This document shows positions 27,078-35,861 of a stretch of 64,000 nt of DNA, piece by piece. Origin of the DNA: a virus. Below the pieces are notes generated by a model. The model saw only the letters and a list, made by a program, of their open reading frames with translations, did no database searches and had not been told where the DNA came from. Both the position numbers and the translations under genes were made by a program. Position 1 is the first letter of the stretch. Each line of letters begins with the position of its first letter. The stretch spans positions 99,356-163,355 of the IMG/VR virus record IMGVR_UViG_3300012039_000002; one strand, 5' to 3'.

Positions 27078-28838
27078 ATGCCAGGGTTTGTAAGGACAAA
27101 GAAAGATGAAACGAAATGGTCCCGGGCTAAGGGAGCTGCTGGTGAAAAGGGCGGCGAGACTAAGTGGGCTCTGGCTAATTACATATTCCATAGAATGAAA
27201 AGTCTTGGGATAGATCTTGAAAAGTGCGTCGTTGAAAAGAGTAGCAACACAGGGATGCAGCAGTATTCTTCAGTTGTGTTCCAGACGCCTGGTAAGATAG
27301 GAGAACACGAACTAGAGAATGAGAAGCTTGACTTCCCATCTACTGGCAAGGCTCTCGATTTGACTAGGGTTATCCCTCCAGAATTTCCTTCAACGCCTGA
27401 GACAGGCAAGCCAATTGCTGCTGCATTTGGTTCTCCTGGTCGGCCAAACGAAAAGAGCTGGAACGGTCCTGACACTCAGCGCAAGGGCTCTGATTTTCCT
27501 AACGCTGATGTGCAAGAGTTTGCTAAGAAATCCTTCACAATGGCTGGTCGTAGAGTCAAAATAGTCAAGGGCGGAGATGAAGGCAGTCGTAACGGCAACT
27601 TGGGCGGCTATCCAATTGATGCTACGGAAGATGTCGAAAAGCGCCGGGCTTTCATAGCCAATGAGAAGATGAAAGAGAAGATGAAGGTGCATGAAGACAA
27701 CAAGAAGTATTCTGGCAATAGCACCTTCCAGATCTCTACAGGTCCTGATGCTTATTTGGGTAGAAGCTCTAAGCTTATTCTCATGAAGGGCAAGGAACGA
27801 ATAGGCGAATACACTGTTACATCTCCTGATAAGACCAAAGTGTATAAGCGCGCACCAATTGATCCAAACAAGCCACATGGCATCAATCTGATTCATTATT
27901 CTGCCGAGGCTCTTCGTAAGAAAGAGGAAAGAGCAAAGCGTAAAGTGTCTAAGGGCTCAGCGCTTGGTCAGATTATTCAGCAATGGTATACGCAAAATCA
28001 GCCACTCGACGCCAGTCTAAAGCCTCTTCTTGGCTTTCTTATAAAGAAGGACGACAAGAAAAAGGAAGAGACTGAAAAGGGCATGTCTTCTGAAGAAGTG
28101 CATAAGAAGATTAGGGAAACCACAAAGAAAGAGGGCGGCCCAAGGATCAAGCCTATTAAGAAGCCTGATCTGGGTCCTGACGGTCTTCCTGAAGACTATC
28201 AATCGCACGATCCTGATTTTTCTAAGTGGGCTACAGAATTCAACGCTAAGAAGTCACACGTCAACCCTATTGATGGTGGCATTGGTGACGAATTAGAATA
28301 TAAAGACGTTGACCAGAAAGAACTTGAAGCAGGAATAGAAGTTGAGCAAGAACACGTTGGCAACGATCCTAATATCGACGATGATGAAAAGAAGGTTCGT
28401 GGAGCTGATATTGCTATGGATCACTTGAAAGAGGATCCTAACTACTATACTCACTTGCAGGAAATGGAAAGAAGCGCCAAAGAAGAGAACAAATCAGAAA
28501 CTCAAAAGAAGAAGCTTCTTGCAGTGGACGAAGCAACAAAGTCTATTCCTAGACAAAGAAAGCTAGAAGACACTGTTGCTAGTGCCGAAAAAATGGTGGG
28601 TATTAGAGAGGAAACAGGCGCCAGTCCCGGAGAGCTAAAGACTACAAGAGGACAGCTTAAGGCGTACACAGCCAAGCTCAAGGCCGAAAGAAGGAAGAAC
28701 TCAGGCTTAGTTAAGGCTCAAACAAGAGAAGAAAGAGATCCTTCTAGCAAAGCTTACAAGAAGCTTCAGCGTGAAAATAAAGTGAAGTTTCATGCTGAAC
28801 CAAAGGTATACGTGAAGAAAGAAGAATCAAATGACTAA
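27078..28838 (+). CDS. large charged virion-type protein
   Basis: A 586-residue, highly Lys/Glu-rich protein opening MPGFVRTKKDETKWSRAKGAAGEKGG, a start I associate with phage proteins of unknown role. Long stretches (about 430-560) look like coiled coil. No enzyme motif is seen. The gene lies between the holin-like gene and the Nudix-ART gene, so it could be a scaffold or internal protein. Confidence 0.5.
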   Translation: MPGFVRTKKDETKWSRAKGAAGEKGGETKWALANYIFHRMKSLGIDLEKCVVEKSSNTGMQQYSSVVFQTPGKIGEHELENEKLDFPSTGKALDLTRVIPPEFPSTPETGKPIAAAFGSPGRPNEKSWNGPDTQRKGSDFPNADVQEFAKKSFTMAGRRVKIVKGGDEGSRNGNLGGYPIDATEDVEKRRAFIANEKMKEKMKVHEDNKKYSGNSTFQISTGPDAYLGRSSKLILMKGKERIGEYTVTSPDKTKVYKRAPIDPNKPHGINLIHYSAEALRKKEERAKRKVSKGSALGQIIQQWYTQNQPLDASLKPLLGFLIKKDDKKKEETEKGMSSEEVHKKIRETTKKEGGPRIKPIKKPDLGPDGLPEDYQSHDPDFSKWATEFNAKKSHVNPIDGGIGDELEYKDVDQKELEAGIEVEQEHVGNDPNIDDDEKKVRGADIAMDHLKEDPNYYTHLQEMERSAKEENKSETQKKKLLAVDEATKSIPRQRKLEDTVASAEKMVGIREETGASPGELKTTRGQLKAYTAKLKAERRKNSGLVKAQTREERDPSSKAYKKLQRENKVKFHAEPKVYVKKEESND

Positions 28839-29187
28839 AATAGTTGACTGGGACAAGTTCCAGAGCATGACGCCCAGACAAAAATCTGAGATAAATACTT
28901 CGACTATGTTCTCTGAACAGCGCGAGCAGGACGAAGACGATGATTCAGAAAAGAATGTCGGATTGAAAAAGATGGAAGAAGAAGTCCCGATCGAGTGGCC
29001 CGACGAAACAGAGAAGTCTAAAGCAAGCTCTATTTATACCACGCCGGGAGCACTTGTTTCTAGAACTTCTGGCGGAAAAGAGGGCGTCAATTTGATGCAT
29101 GAAATCGATAAGTTTAAGAGAAAAGAACCCTCAGAATTGGATCCCAAAAAGCCTACAGAGGAAACAGATGCAAATAAAGTTCAATAA
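28831..29187 (+). CDS. small acidic unknown protein
   Basis: A 118-residue Glu/Lys/Ser-rich protein beginning MTKIVDWDKFQSMTPRQKSE and largely without hydrophobic core, so probably disordered. It overlaps the preceding gene by 8 bp and the start of the Nudix-ART gene by about 20 bp. Perhaps a linker or chaperone for its neighbours; function unknown. Confidence 0.5.
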   Translation: MTKIVDWDKFQSMTPRQKSEINTSTMFSEQREQDEDDDSEKNVGLKKMEEEVPIEWPDETEKSKASSIYTTPGALVSRTSGGKEGVNLMHEIDKFKRKEPSELDPKKPTEETDANKVQ

Positions 29188-31768
29188 CATAAAGTTCATT
29201 AGAAAAGACAAAACACTCTTTTCTAGTCCACATAAGACTATCATGGAACACGACCAGACTGGCTACGTGTATCTTGACAATGCCGAAGGCGTTGCTATTA
29301 TGCCCTACAAAATGGGAGCAAATGGTAAAGAAGTATTGATCCGTGACGAATATAACCCTTTGCACACCACAGTGATGTCGATTATCACTGGTCGTAAAGA
29401 CAAGGGTGAGACCTGGAGGCAGACAGCTAAAAGGGAATTAGAGGAAGAGGCGGGCATTGTAGTACAGGAAAGATGGTTTGAAGATCTTGGCACTATTCTA
29501 CCCAGCGGTGATCATAAGAATCCTGATATCTTCTGTATCGTGGACGTTACTGGCATGGCTCAAGGCAAGCCCAAGACAGACGGTTCTATATTTGAAAAGA
29601 AGTCTACGAATAGTTGGGTCTCTATTTACGATCTTCATCGTATAGTAAGAGAGCCTTCTAATGTTGACGCATATTTGCTTTCGGCTATTGTAAAGATGCT
29701 TGAATGGGCCGGGCTTATAGCACAGAAATCAGAAGAGTCTGATTTGCTTAAAGCTAAGAAGGGTGAGCAAAAGGCTGGTCACAAATATATCCGAAGAGAA
29801 GGCTCTGAAGGCAAGTATAAATACATCTATACAGAGCCAAAGGGAAAGACCGGCAAGAAGGAAGAGACTAAAGGAAAGAAGCCAACGATGGTTGAGCAGT
29901 TAGCTGCTCTCATTGGGAAGAAGTCGGGCGGCGAGGAAGAAGAAACTGTTAAGAAGCAAGACGATTGGGATGCTTGGCCAATTGCGCCCAAGGATCTGCC
30001 CGAATTTAGCAAGGGCGTGAGCGCGTCTCAATGGGTTTCTAATATTATCAGAATGGTTGACACAAACGTGGCTCAATATGTCTCTTCCATTGACGACGGC
30101 ACGCTTGAGCTTATGAATAGTCCCGACGCTAAGAAGGGCTATATAGATGAAGCGCTTAACATGATGTATGAAAAGAATCACAAGTATGCAGGCACAGAAT
30201 CGAATTGGAAAGACTTGAATGTTGAAAATAAGAAATTAGATCCAAGTGCCCAAAACGAAGTAAAGAAAGCTATGCTACAAATGTCAACGGCGCTGGGAAT
30301 TGTTAATCACACCACAGCAGTGCTTAATAGCAGTGTCGCTGCTAATATTCATAGCAATTTCGAGAGTAGAGTGAAAGCAGCTGATGCTAAAGAAAGCGCC
30401 ACTTATCCGTCTTTTGAAAAGCTGTCTGAACTCATGGGTGACATCAAGAAGTCCCTTAATGTCGCGGATAATGTAATTCAGGACACTAAATGGCTTCAAG
30501 GCAACGACCCTAAATTGGATTGGCTAAACGATGCTGTGTTTAATGCTGTAGATAAGCTGATGAAGACTAGAAACAGATTTGTAAAAGACACTTTTGGCAT
30601 GTTCATTGGCTTGATAAGTGATAAAATGGACACTATGGACGATGCTTATAGTATCGAATCTACAGCGTCTCTTATAAATAGCTTCCAGAAGTTCAAGGAA
30701 GACGGCATGTATTCAACTACTTTAGCTCGTGACAACAAGACATTCGCTAATCAGTGGAACATGAAACAAAAAGGAATTTATTCTGGCGCTTCAAGGTTCT
30801 CTGCTAATGCTACGGCCAAGGTTGTTGATAAGATACACAGTCTCGATGGCGTAGAATCTGACGTCGCCGTAAGTAGATTACTTACCAAGATCTCAGATCA
30901 AAGAGCGTTTTCATTTCTTTCAATGAATCGTGTGGGTGCTAATAATTTCCATATGTCAGAGCAAGCATTCTCATATGTCGCTGAGCACGGTTTGGATAAG
31001 TTCTATCAAGACATGATGTTTGTGGCTGGTGGCAGAAAGCTATTTGCTGGAGATAAGACTTCTATTACTAGAACTAGATTGAGTTTTGCTCTCGATATGA
31101 TCGATAAAGCTTACAAGGGCGACGACGTATTCAAACAGTCGGATAACGCTGATAGAGCGCTTGGAAAGCCGTTAGGAGACATGACTAGAGGCGGTGATAG
31201 CCTTATAGAAGTGGGAGCTTTTAATGTTGCAATAAATACCATTGTTTTACTGAATAAAAAGAGTCCTGCCGAATCAAAGAACGCAGCCTTTGTGAGAATG
31301 TGGTCGTCTGCTTCTCATAACTCGCTAATGTCCAACGCAGTGGAATCGTTTGTTGAGACTAAGGCAATAGACAGGGGCACTTACGTCAATTACCACCTGG
31401 CTTCCAATAGAGTTGTTGCTATAAGCAGGCCAGAAGTCAAAGAGGTGTTGTCCACCACGATTCAAGATGTATATGATCAGACGCAAAGCTCTTTAGGATC
31501 TGGTAAGACTCTGAAACTATACCGAGGCAATGGGAAGAGTGAGGTTAAGTCTGTGGCTTCGTCTTGGACTTCTGATAGAGGCGTAGTTGATAACTTTGGT
31601 CCCGTGATTACCGAAGCCGAGGTGCCGACTGAAGCAGTGCTGATTTATCACCACTCAAAGAATAGCAGCGACTGGTCTTATCCATATGAGCAGGAACACG
31701 TACTTGTCCCTGGAATACTACCTGTTGAGAAAAGAATAGTTGGCAATGTTATAGAAGGCGGCGATTAA
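29168..31768 (+). CDS. Nudix hydrolase fused to R-S-E ADP-ribosyltransferase, with internal tag
   Basis: Start at ATG 29168 is chosen over 29099: it follows AGAGGAAA, shortens the overlap, and gives MQIKFNNIKFIRK, like the start of the 25175 protein. Residues 40-180 are a Nudix domain with a perfect box (G75, E81, R89-E90, E93-E94, G96), the ADP-ribose/NAD-type pyrophosphatase fold. Residues 204-226 are the tag GHKYIRREG...YKYIYTEPKGK. A ~550-residue helical middle follows. The C-terminus is an ADP-ribosyltransferase: Arg786 in LYRG, SWTS at 799-802, and catalytic E841-Q-E843. It may ADP-ribosylate host proteins early in infection and clean up ADP-ribose or NAD-capped RNA. Confidence 0.85.
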   Translation: MQIKFNNIKFIRKDKTLFSSPHKTIMEHDQTGYVYLDNAEGVAIMPYKMGANGKEVLIRDEYNPLHTTVMSIITGRKDKGETWRQTAKRELEEEAGIVVQERWFEDLGTILPSGDHKNPDIFCIVDVTGMAQGKPKTDGSIFEKKSTNSWVSIYDLHRIVREPSNVDAYLLSAIVKMLEWAGLIAQKSEESDLLKAKKGEQKAGHKYIRREGSEGKYKYIYTEPKGKTGKKEETKGKKPTMVEQLAALIGKKSGGEEEETVKKQDDWDAWPIAPKDLPEFSKGVSASQWVSNIIRMVDTNVAQYVSSIDDGTLELMNSPDAKKGYIDEALNMMYEKNHKYAGTESNWKDLNVENKKLDPSAQNEVKKAMLQMSTALGIVNHTTAVLNSSVAANIHSNFESRVKAADAKESATYPSFEKLSELMGDIKKSLNVADNVIQDTKWLQGNDPKLDWLNDAVFNAVDKLMKTRNRFVKDTFGMFIGLISDKMDTMDDAYSIESTASLINSFQKFKEDGMYSTTLARDNKTFANQWNMKQKGIYSGASRFSANATAKVVDKIHSLDGVESDVAVSRLLTKISDQRAFSFLSMNRVGANNFHMSEQAFSYVAEHGLDKFYQDMMFVAGGRKLFAGDKTSITRTRLSFALDMIDKAYKGDDVFKQSDNADRALGKPLGDMTRGGDSLIEVGAFNVAINTIVLLNKKSPAESKNAAFVRMWSSASHNSLMSNAVESFVETKAIDRGTYVNYHLASNRVVAISRPEVKEVLSTTIQDVYDQTQSSLGSGKTLKLYRGNGKSEVKSVASSWTSDRGVVDNFGPVITEAEVPTEAVLIYHHSKNSSDWSYPYEQEHVLVPGILPVEKRIVGNVIEGGD

Positions 31769-32274
31769 TGATAAAGAAGCTTATTAAGAGTAGAAACTTT
31801 AGGTTCTTGCATCCAGAAGTTGTCGCCAAAGCTAACGAGCCTGAGTTACAGTCAATTCTTAAGGCCGTCTCCTATTTCAGGAACTTTGCTATTTTCAAGG
31901 CTCTCTATACAGCTCTTTATAAAGGCCGAAATCTTACTCTAGATCAATATCGTGGCCTTTATGATTTGCTAATCGACTATAGAAATACTCATCCAAAGGA
32001 TTATTTTGTAAGAGGTTTTAGTTCTGCGATACTGAAGTCTACTGCTATAAGCAAGAGCTCTAAAGCCATTTACGCTGTTATGGTTTATAATCAGCTATAC
32101 GAAGATGGGCTATTTAATGATCAAATTCACAAGTCAAATAAGCGACTAACCAAAGCTGTTGCAGCTTACTATTTGAGCAGCAAGCCCATTCATTTAGCTG
32201 TCATAAAGAAGACTAAGGTGAGCGTGATCAACAATAACAATCTTATAAAGTCTATCACAAAATGGAATCTTTAG
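31768..32274 (+). CDS. unknown basic protein
   Basis: A 168-residue Lys/Tyr-rich, probably helical protein (MIKKLIKSRNFRFLHPEV...YFRNFAIFKALYTALYKG). ATG shares a base with the stop of the Nudix-ART gene. It could assist its neighbour, but nothing in the sequence names a family. Confidence 0.5.
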   Translation: MIKKLIKSRNFRFLHPEVVAKANEPELQSILKAVSYFRNFAIFKALYTALYKGRNLTLDQYRGLYDLLIDYRNTHPKDYFVRGFSSAILKSTAISKSSKAIYAVMVYNQLYEDGLFNDQIHKSNKRLTKAVAAYYLSSKPIHLAVIKKTKVSVINNNNLIKSITKWNL

Positions 32275-32771
32275 CCACTACTCTCATCGTTCCGGACATG
32301 CGGACTAAAATAGCGGCTCTTAAACAATATATAAAGAGCGCCAATATGCACGCCACTAAAGCTCAATCATTCTTGCCTATGATTAAAGAAAAGAGGCTCT
32401 TGCCTCTCAATCACTCAAAATACTCAGGGAAAGTTGCGTACATCAATTGGATTACTAGAGGCAAGGCAATGTACTTGAATCTTAATGTATGTTACGATAA
32501 TGTTGGCAACATTACTAGTTTTGAGGTTATGACTAGAAATTTAAAGGTTAAGAAGCTATTTGATGTGAATAGGGTAAGAACGTTAGATGGCAAAATGTTT
32601 AAGCGGCATACAGAGCTTAAACGAAAGGAATCTCTTGTCTATACTGTGGACACTAAAAGCCTATATCCTGGCAGGCCTATAAAGCTTCTTGAGAATGGCC
32701 TTGAAAATTTTGCGTCTAGGGACAGAATTCTTCAAAAATTCGGTGTACAATTTGCTCCAATTGGAGTATAA
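32262..32771 (+). CDS. unknown basic protein
   Basis: A 169-residue basic protein overlapping the previous gene by 13 bp. It has mixed helix and strand (KVAYINWITRGKAMYLNLNVCYDN, SFEVMTRNLKVKKLFDVNRV). No motif recognised. Codon use and spacing match the neighbours, so it is likely a real gene of the same operon. Confidence 0.5.
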   Translation: MESLATTLIVPDMRTKIAALKQYIKSANMHATKAQSFLPMIKEKRLLPLNHSKYSGKVAYINWITRGKAMYLNLNVCYDNVGNITSFEVMTRNLKVKKLFDVNRVRTLDGKMFKRHTELKRKESLVYTVDTKSLYPGRPIKLLENGLENFASRDRILQKFGVQFAPIGV

Positions 32772-32782
32772 TGGAGGTTTAC

Positions 32783-32947
32783 ATGGATCTCTTTGAAAAG
32801 TCTGTTGAAAAAGAAAAACAGCATGTACCATCACTTGAGATTTTTGCTCGTAAAAAGGGTAGAGCATCAAAGAGATACGGCACAAAGAAACCTGATGAGA
32901 AAGTAAACCAGAAAGATTTACTAATTGCATGGCGGGAGGATACGTGA
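32783..32947 (+). CDS. small basic protein
   Basis: A 54-residue Lys-rich protein (MDLFEKSVEKEKQHVPSLEI...AWREDT); ATG 32783 sits 6 bases after a clear GGAGG. It overlaps the SLOG gene start by 4 bp (GTGA). Function unknown. Confidence 0.5.
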   Translation: MDLFEKSVEKEKQHVPSLEIFARKKGRASKRYGTKKPDEKVNQKDLLIAWREDT

Positions 32948-33306
32948 GGCTATTAATTTGCGGAGACCGTAACTGGTCCGACGGTTCGGCAATTAGAGAA
33001 ATAATTGCAAGATTTCAGCCTGACGTAGTTATCGAGGGCGAAGCTAGAGGAGCTGACACTCTCGCTCGTTTGTCTGCGGAATCTGCTGGGATAGAAGTAT
33101 TGAGATTCCCTGCCGATTGGACTACGTATGGTAAAGCTGCCGGTCCTATTAGAAATTCCCAAATGCTTCGCGAAGGCAAGCCAGACGTTATAGTAGGATT
33201 TCATTACAACGTGAATGAATCTAAAGGCACAAGAGATATGCTAATTCGTGCTAAAAAGTCTGGCAAAGCAACATTCATATTCGACGGTGAACTTAAGGAA
33301 TTCTAA
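32944..33306 (+). CDS. SLOG-superfamily protein of the DUF2493/YspA type
   Basis: A 120-residue protein. GTG 32944 follows GGGAGGA and yields MRLLICGDRNWSDG, the usual start of this family; ATG 32929 has no ribosome site. Family motifs are clear: CGDRNW, VVIEGEARGADTLA, FPADWTTYGKAAGPIRN, QML, FH...KGTRDM. SLOG proteins bind nucleotide-derived ligands (NAD- or ADP-ribose-like molecules are proposed), and this branch is common in phages. With Nudix, ART and NADAR in the window, a nucleotide-signal role is attractive but inferred. Confidence 0.85.
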   Translation: MRLLICGDRNWSDGSAIREIIARFQPDVVIEGEARGADTLARLSAESAGIEVLRFPADWTTYGKAAGPIRNSQMLREGKPDVIVGFHYNVNESKGTRDMLIRAKKSGKATFIFDGELKEF

Positions 33307-35130
33307 GTGAAAATAAGAGAAGAATATTGGATTTTTGCTGGTGGTGCTGGTCCCCCAGTTTACCCAAAGACCATCTACATATCGGATTACAACAATAGCA
33401 GAATTGTCGAGCGCTCTATTCCCGATTTAGCATACGTAGGACAAATGACTAGTTACAATTTGATAGAGCTTACGAATCTTTATAGACCACAATTTATAAA
33501 GGCAAACTCAACGCATCTGTTTATCTGGGATAATGATAATCCTTTTCTTTTTAGAATTGACAAAACAGATCTCGGCGCCACTGCTCAAACCATCGATGTA
33601 ACAGATTACTACCCGATCTACGGGATGGGTGTTGACGATAATTATATTTATCTTCCGAACTATAATAATGATTCTATTGTTAGACTAGATGCTACGACGA
33701 TGGCTTTTGTTGATGAAACCTCTTCGTATACGATAGGGATGGACACTTACTATTTTTATGGTCCCGAAAACATACATTCTGACGGCACTTACATTTATAT
33801 TACAAGCAACAGTGATAACAGCGTCGTAAAAGTGACAGCAGCCGACCCTTCGATCGGTGTTGCTTCATCGATCTTAGCTGGCAATGTTGACTTATCTTAC
33901 CCGGAAGGCGTTTGCGTCGATGGCAGTGGGAATGTGTACATCGCGGATTCGGGTTGGTTTAGAATAGTAAAACTAAACTCAAGTTTGCAATTTCAAGCTC
34001 AGGGCGGATATGGACCAAAAGCGACTGTGACTGCTATTGCGGGTGTCACAGGTTATTTTCAACCGACGTCGTTCACCGGGACATTCAATACGAGCGATGC
34101 CATTACATGGACGTCCGGAGCTACTGGAGAATGTTCAAGCTGGGATGGCACGACTCTTAATTTCAATGTGTTCACAGGCATGCCAGTTATAGGTGACACA
34201 GTTACGGGCCCAAGTGGCACAGCTGTAATGCAATGGGTGAATATAGACACAGATCTGACTTATACGGGACTGACGGATGGCCCATTTCAGCCTGGCTATG
34301 GCGGCTACGAGTATGTTCATTGCTCCAGACTGGGGGCAGAAACAATGAACGCTTATTTCTTGTCAGACAATGGCACTGTTGCTCGTGCTAGATTCCAGAC
34401 AAGCGATGGCATATACAATGCAACTGTGTTTGGGCTGCCGCAGATTGGGGACACTCTTGTACAATTTTTGGTCGACACTGGTCCTGTTGGCGGATATACG
34501 GTTCCTGATGCCGCGTTCTTTTATCCTTATGGCATAACAACTGACAATGTATCAATATACGTGGCAGACGTTGATAATAATCGTGTTTCAAGACGTACAT
34601 GTTCTACTCTGGCGCATCAAGGCATTTCATCTTACACTTATACTGCTACAGACGTTTATTATGACGGCGACAATCTTATTCTTTATGTAACAGAACCATG
34701 GTCCCCAAACATAGAAATATTAGAGACGGATTTTAGTGTTTTAGATTCTTATGTTAGCGCTACGATTGGGTTGGCGACGGGAGGATTTATTTTTCAAGAC
34801 GCAGCATCGCAGTTTGCTGTAGAATTCCCTACTCTTGCTCCGGGTGATTTTCTTTCTGCTTCAGGTTTTGCCGACGCAGACTACAACAGAGTATACGAGG
34901 TGGTGTCTGTAGATGGCGCGAATCAAATAACATGCGTAAATCCCTTTTCTAGTTTTAAAATTGGAGAGAGTGGAAACATTATAACTCTTGATATCGTTAG
35001 TTCTTTGCTAATAATAGATGACTTGACACAGCTCACCGCTGGAATTCCAAACGCTATTGTTAGCCCTACTGGAATTTGTTCTGACGGAACTTACGTCTAC
35101 ATTACGATTAATGATGGGGTAGCAGTGTAA
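33307..35130 (+). CDS. NHL-type beta-propeller tail protein
   Basis: A 607-residue protein; GTG start two bases after the upstream stop. Repeats of the form YISDYNNSRIVER, YIYLPNYNNDSIVRLD, YIYITSNSDNSVVKV, VYIADSGWFRIVKL and IYVADVDNNRVSR show an NHL/SMP-30-like propeller. An inserted region near residues 235-350 (GECSSWDGTTLNFNV, GDTVTGPSGTAVMQW) is a Gly/Thr-rich beta domain. It heads a run of propeller proteins (35130, 36797), probably virion surface or carbohydrate-binding proteins. Confidence 0.65.
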   Translation: MKIREEYWIFAGGAGPPVYPKTIYISDYNNSRIVERSIPDLAYVGQMTSYNLIELTNLYRPQFIKANSTHLFIWDNDNPFLFRIDKTDLGATAQTIDVTDYYPIYGMGVDDNYIYLPNYNNDSIVRLDATTMAFVDETSSYTIGMDTYYFYGPENIHSDGTYIYITSNSDNSVVKVTAADPSIGVASSILAGNVDLSYPEGVCVDGSGNVYIADSGWFRIVKLNSSLQFQAQGGYGPKATVTAIAGVTGYFQPTSFTGTFNTSDAITWTSGATGECSSWDGTTLNFNVFTGMPVIGDTVTGPSGTAVMQWVNIDTDLTYTGLTDGPFQPGYGGYEYVHCSRLGAETMNAYFLSDNGTVARARFQTSDGIYNATVFGLPQIGDTLVQFLVDTGPVGGYTVPDAAFFYPYGITTDNVSIYVADVDNNRVSRRTCSTLAHQGISSYTYTATDVYYDGDNLILYVTEPWSPNIEILETDFSVLDSYVSATIGLATGGFIFQDAASQFAVEFPTLAPGDFLSASGFADADYNRVYEVVSVDGANQITCVNPFSSFKIGESGNIITLDIVSSLLIIDDLTQLTAGIPNAIVSPTGICSDGTYVYITINDGVAV

Positions 35131-35531
35131 TGTGTATTTTAAAGTTCTTAATAGCCGGAACAACAATAGCGGATTTAGAATACGTCACAAAAAGCGTTCA
35201 GTCTTCGAATACGCAGGGTTGCTGTACGGATGGCACACACGTCTTTTCGATACACGCAGAAAGTATAGAGAAATTCTTGTGTTCTGATATGTCGCTTGTA
35301 GATGACTTTAGTGTATTTAATGGTTCAGACTCTTTTACAACAGTAATTGGAATAACTACAGATGGTACGTATTTTTATGTTACAGATGGATCAGGCTCAA
35401 ATGGTAGAGTAGTAATATTTAACAATTCTGACATGTCGTACGTTGGAGAATTTCCCACAGACATGGTGCCTCAAGGAATAGATCATGATGGTTCTAAACT
35501 GTATGTAAGTGAAATGATGTTATTGGGCTAA
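35130..35531 (+). CDS. short beta-propeller fragment protein
   Basis: A 133-residue protein with about three propeller-like blades (GCCTDGTHVFSIHAESIEKF, GITTDGTYFYVTDGSGSNGRVVIF, GIDHDGSKLYVSEM). ATG overlaps the stop of the preceding gene. It is too short for a closed propeller, so it may assemble with its neighbours or be a split-off piece of a longer ancestor. Confidence 0.55.
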   Translation: MCILKFLIAGTTIADLEYVTKSVQSSNTQGCCTDGTHVFSIHAESIEKFLCSDMSLVDDFSVFNGSDSFTTVIGITTDGTYFYVTDGSGSNGRVVIFNNSDMSYVGEFPTDMVPQGIDHDGSKLYVSEMMLLG

Positions 35532-35534
35532 TAT

Positions 35535-35861
35535 ATGAAAATCTATACATATAACATAACGTCTCCGTACGCTTTTGTCGATAATTTTATTTTAGGGACG
35601 CCCGAGTGTTTTACTGAATATGATCCAATCGCGGATTTTGGCTACGGAGTTTCGGTTGATTCTGGTAAGACATACGCAACGAATAGGTCTGTTGACAAGT
35701 TAGCTAGAGCCGACAATACTACGCTACTTGGAGACGCAATTGTGGGTTCAACTGGTTTTGGCAACGATAATTTTGATAACCCTACGTTTTCAGCCATTAT
35801 AACATATCCCGTGCCACCATCGCCGGCGATCGAAAATATCTTTGGTAATATTATATGGTAA
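35535..35861 (+). CDS. short propeller-like protein with FGNIIW terminus
   Basis: A 108-residue protein (MKIYTYNITSPYAFVDNF...GVSVDSGKTYATNRSVDKLARAD) ending IENIFGNIIW. The same kind of ending (SFGNIVW) closes the 36797 protein. The body has one or two propeller-blade motifs. It may be the C-terminal part of a propeller split over 33307-35861. Confidence 0.5.
   Translation: MKIYTYNITSPYAFVDNFILGTPECFTEYDPIADFGYGVSVDSGKTYATNRSVDKLARADNTTLLGDAIVGSTGFGNDNFDNPTFSAIITYPVPPSPAIENIFGNIIW

Noticed and set aside
29099-29167. Upstream start for the Nudix-ART protein
   Set aside because: It would overlap the previous gene by about 90 bp with no ribosome site, and it hides the MxIxxNNIKF start shared with the 25175 protein.
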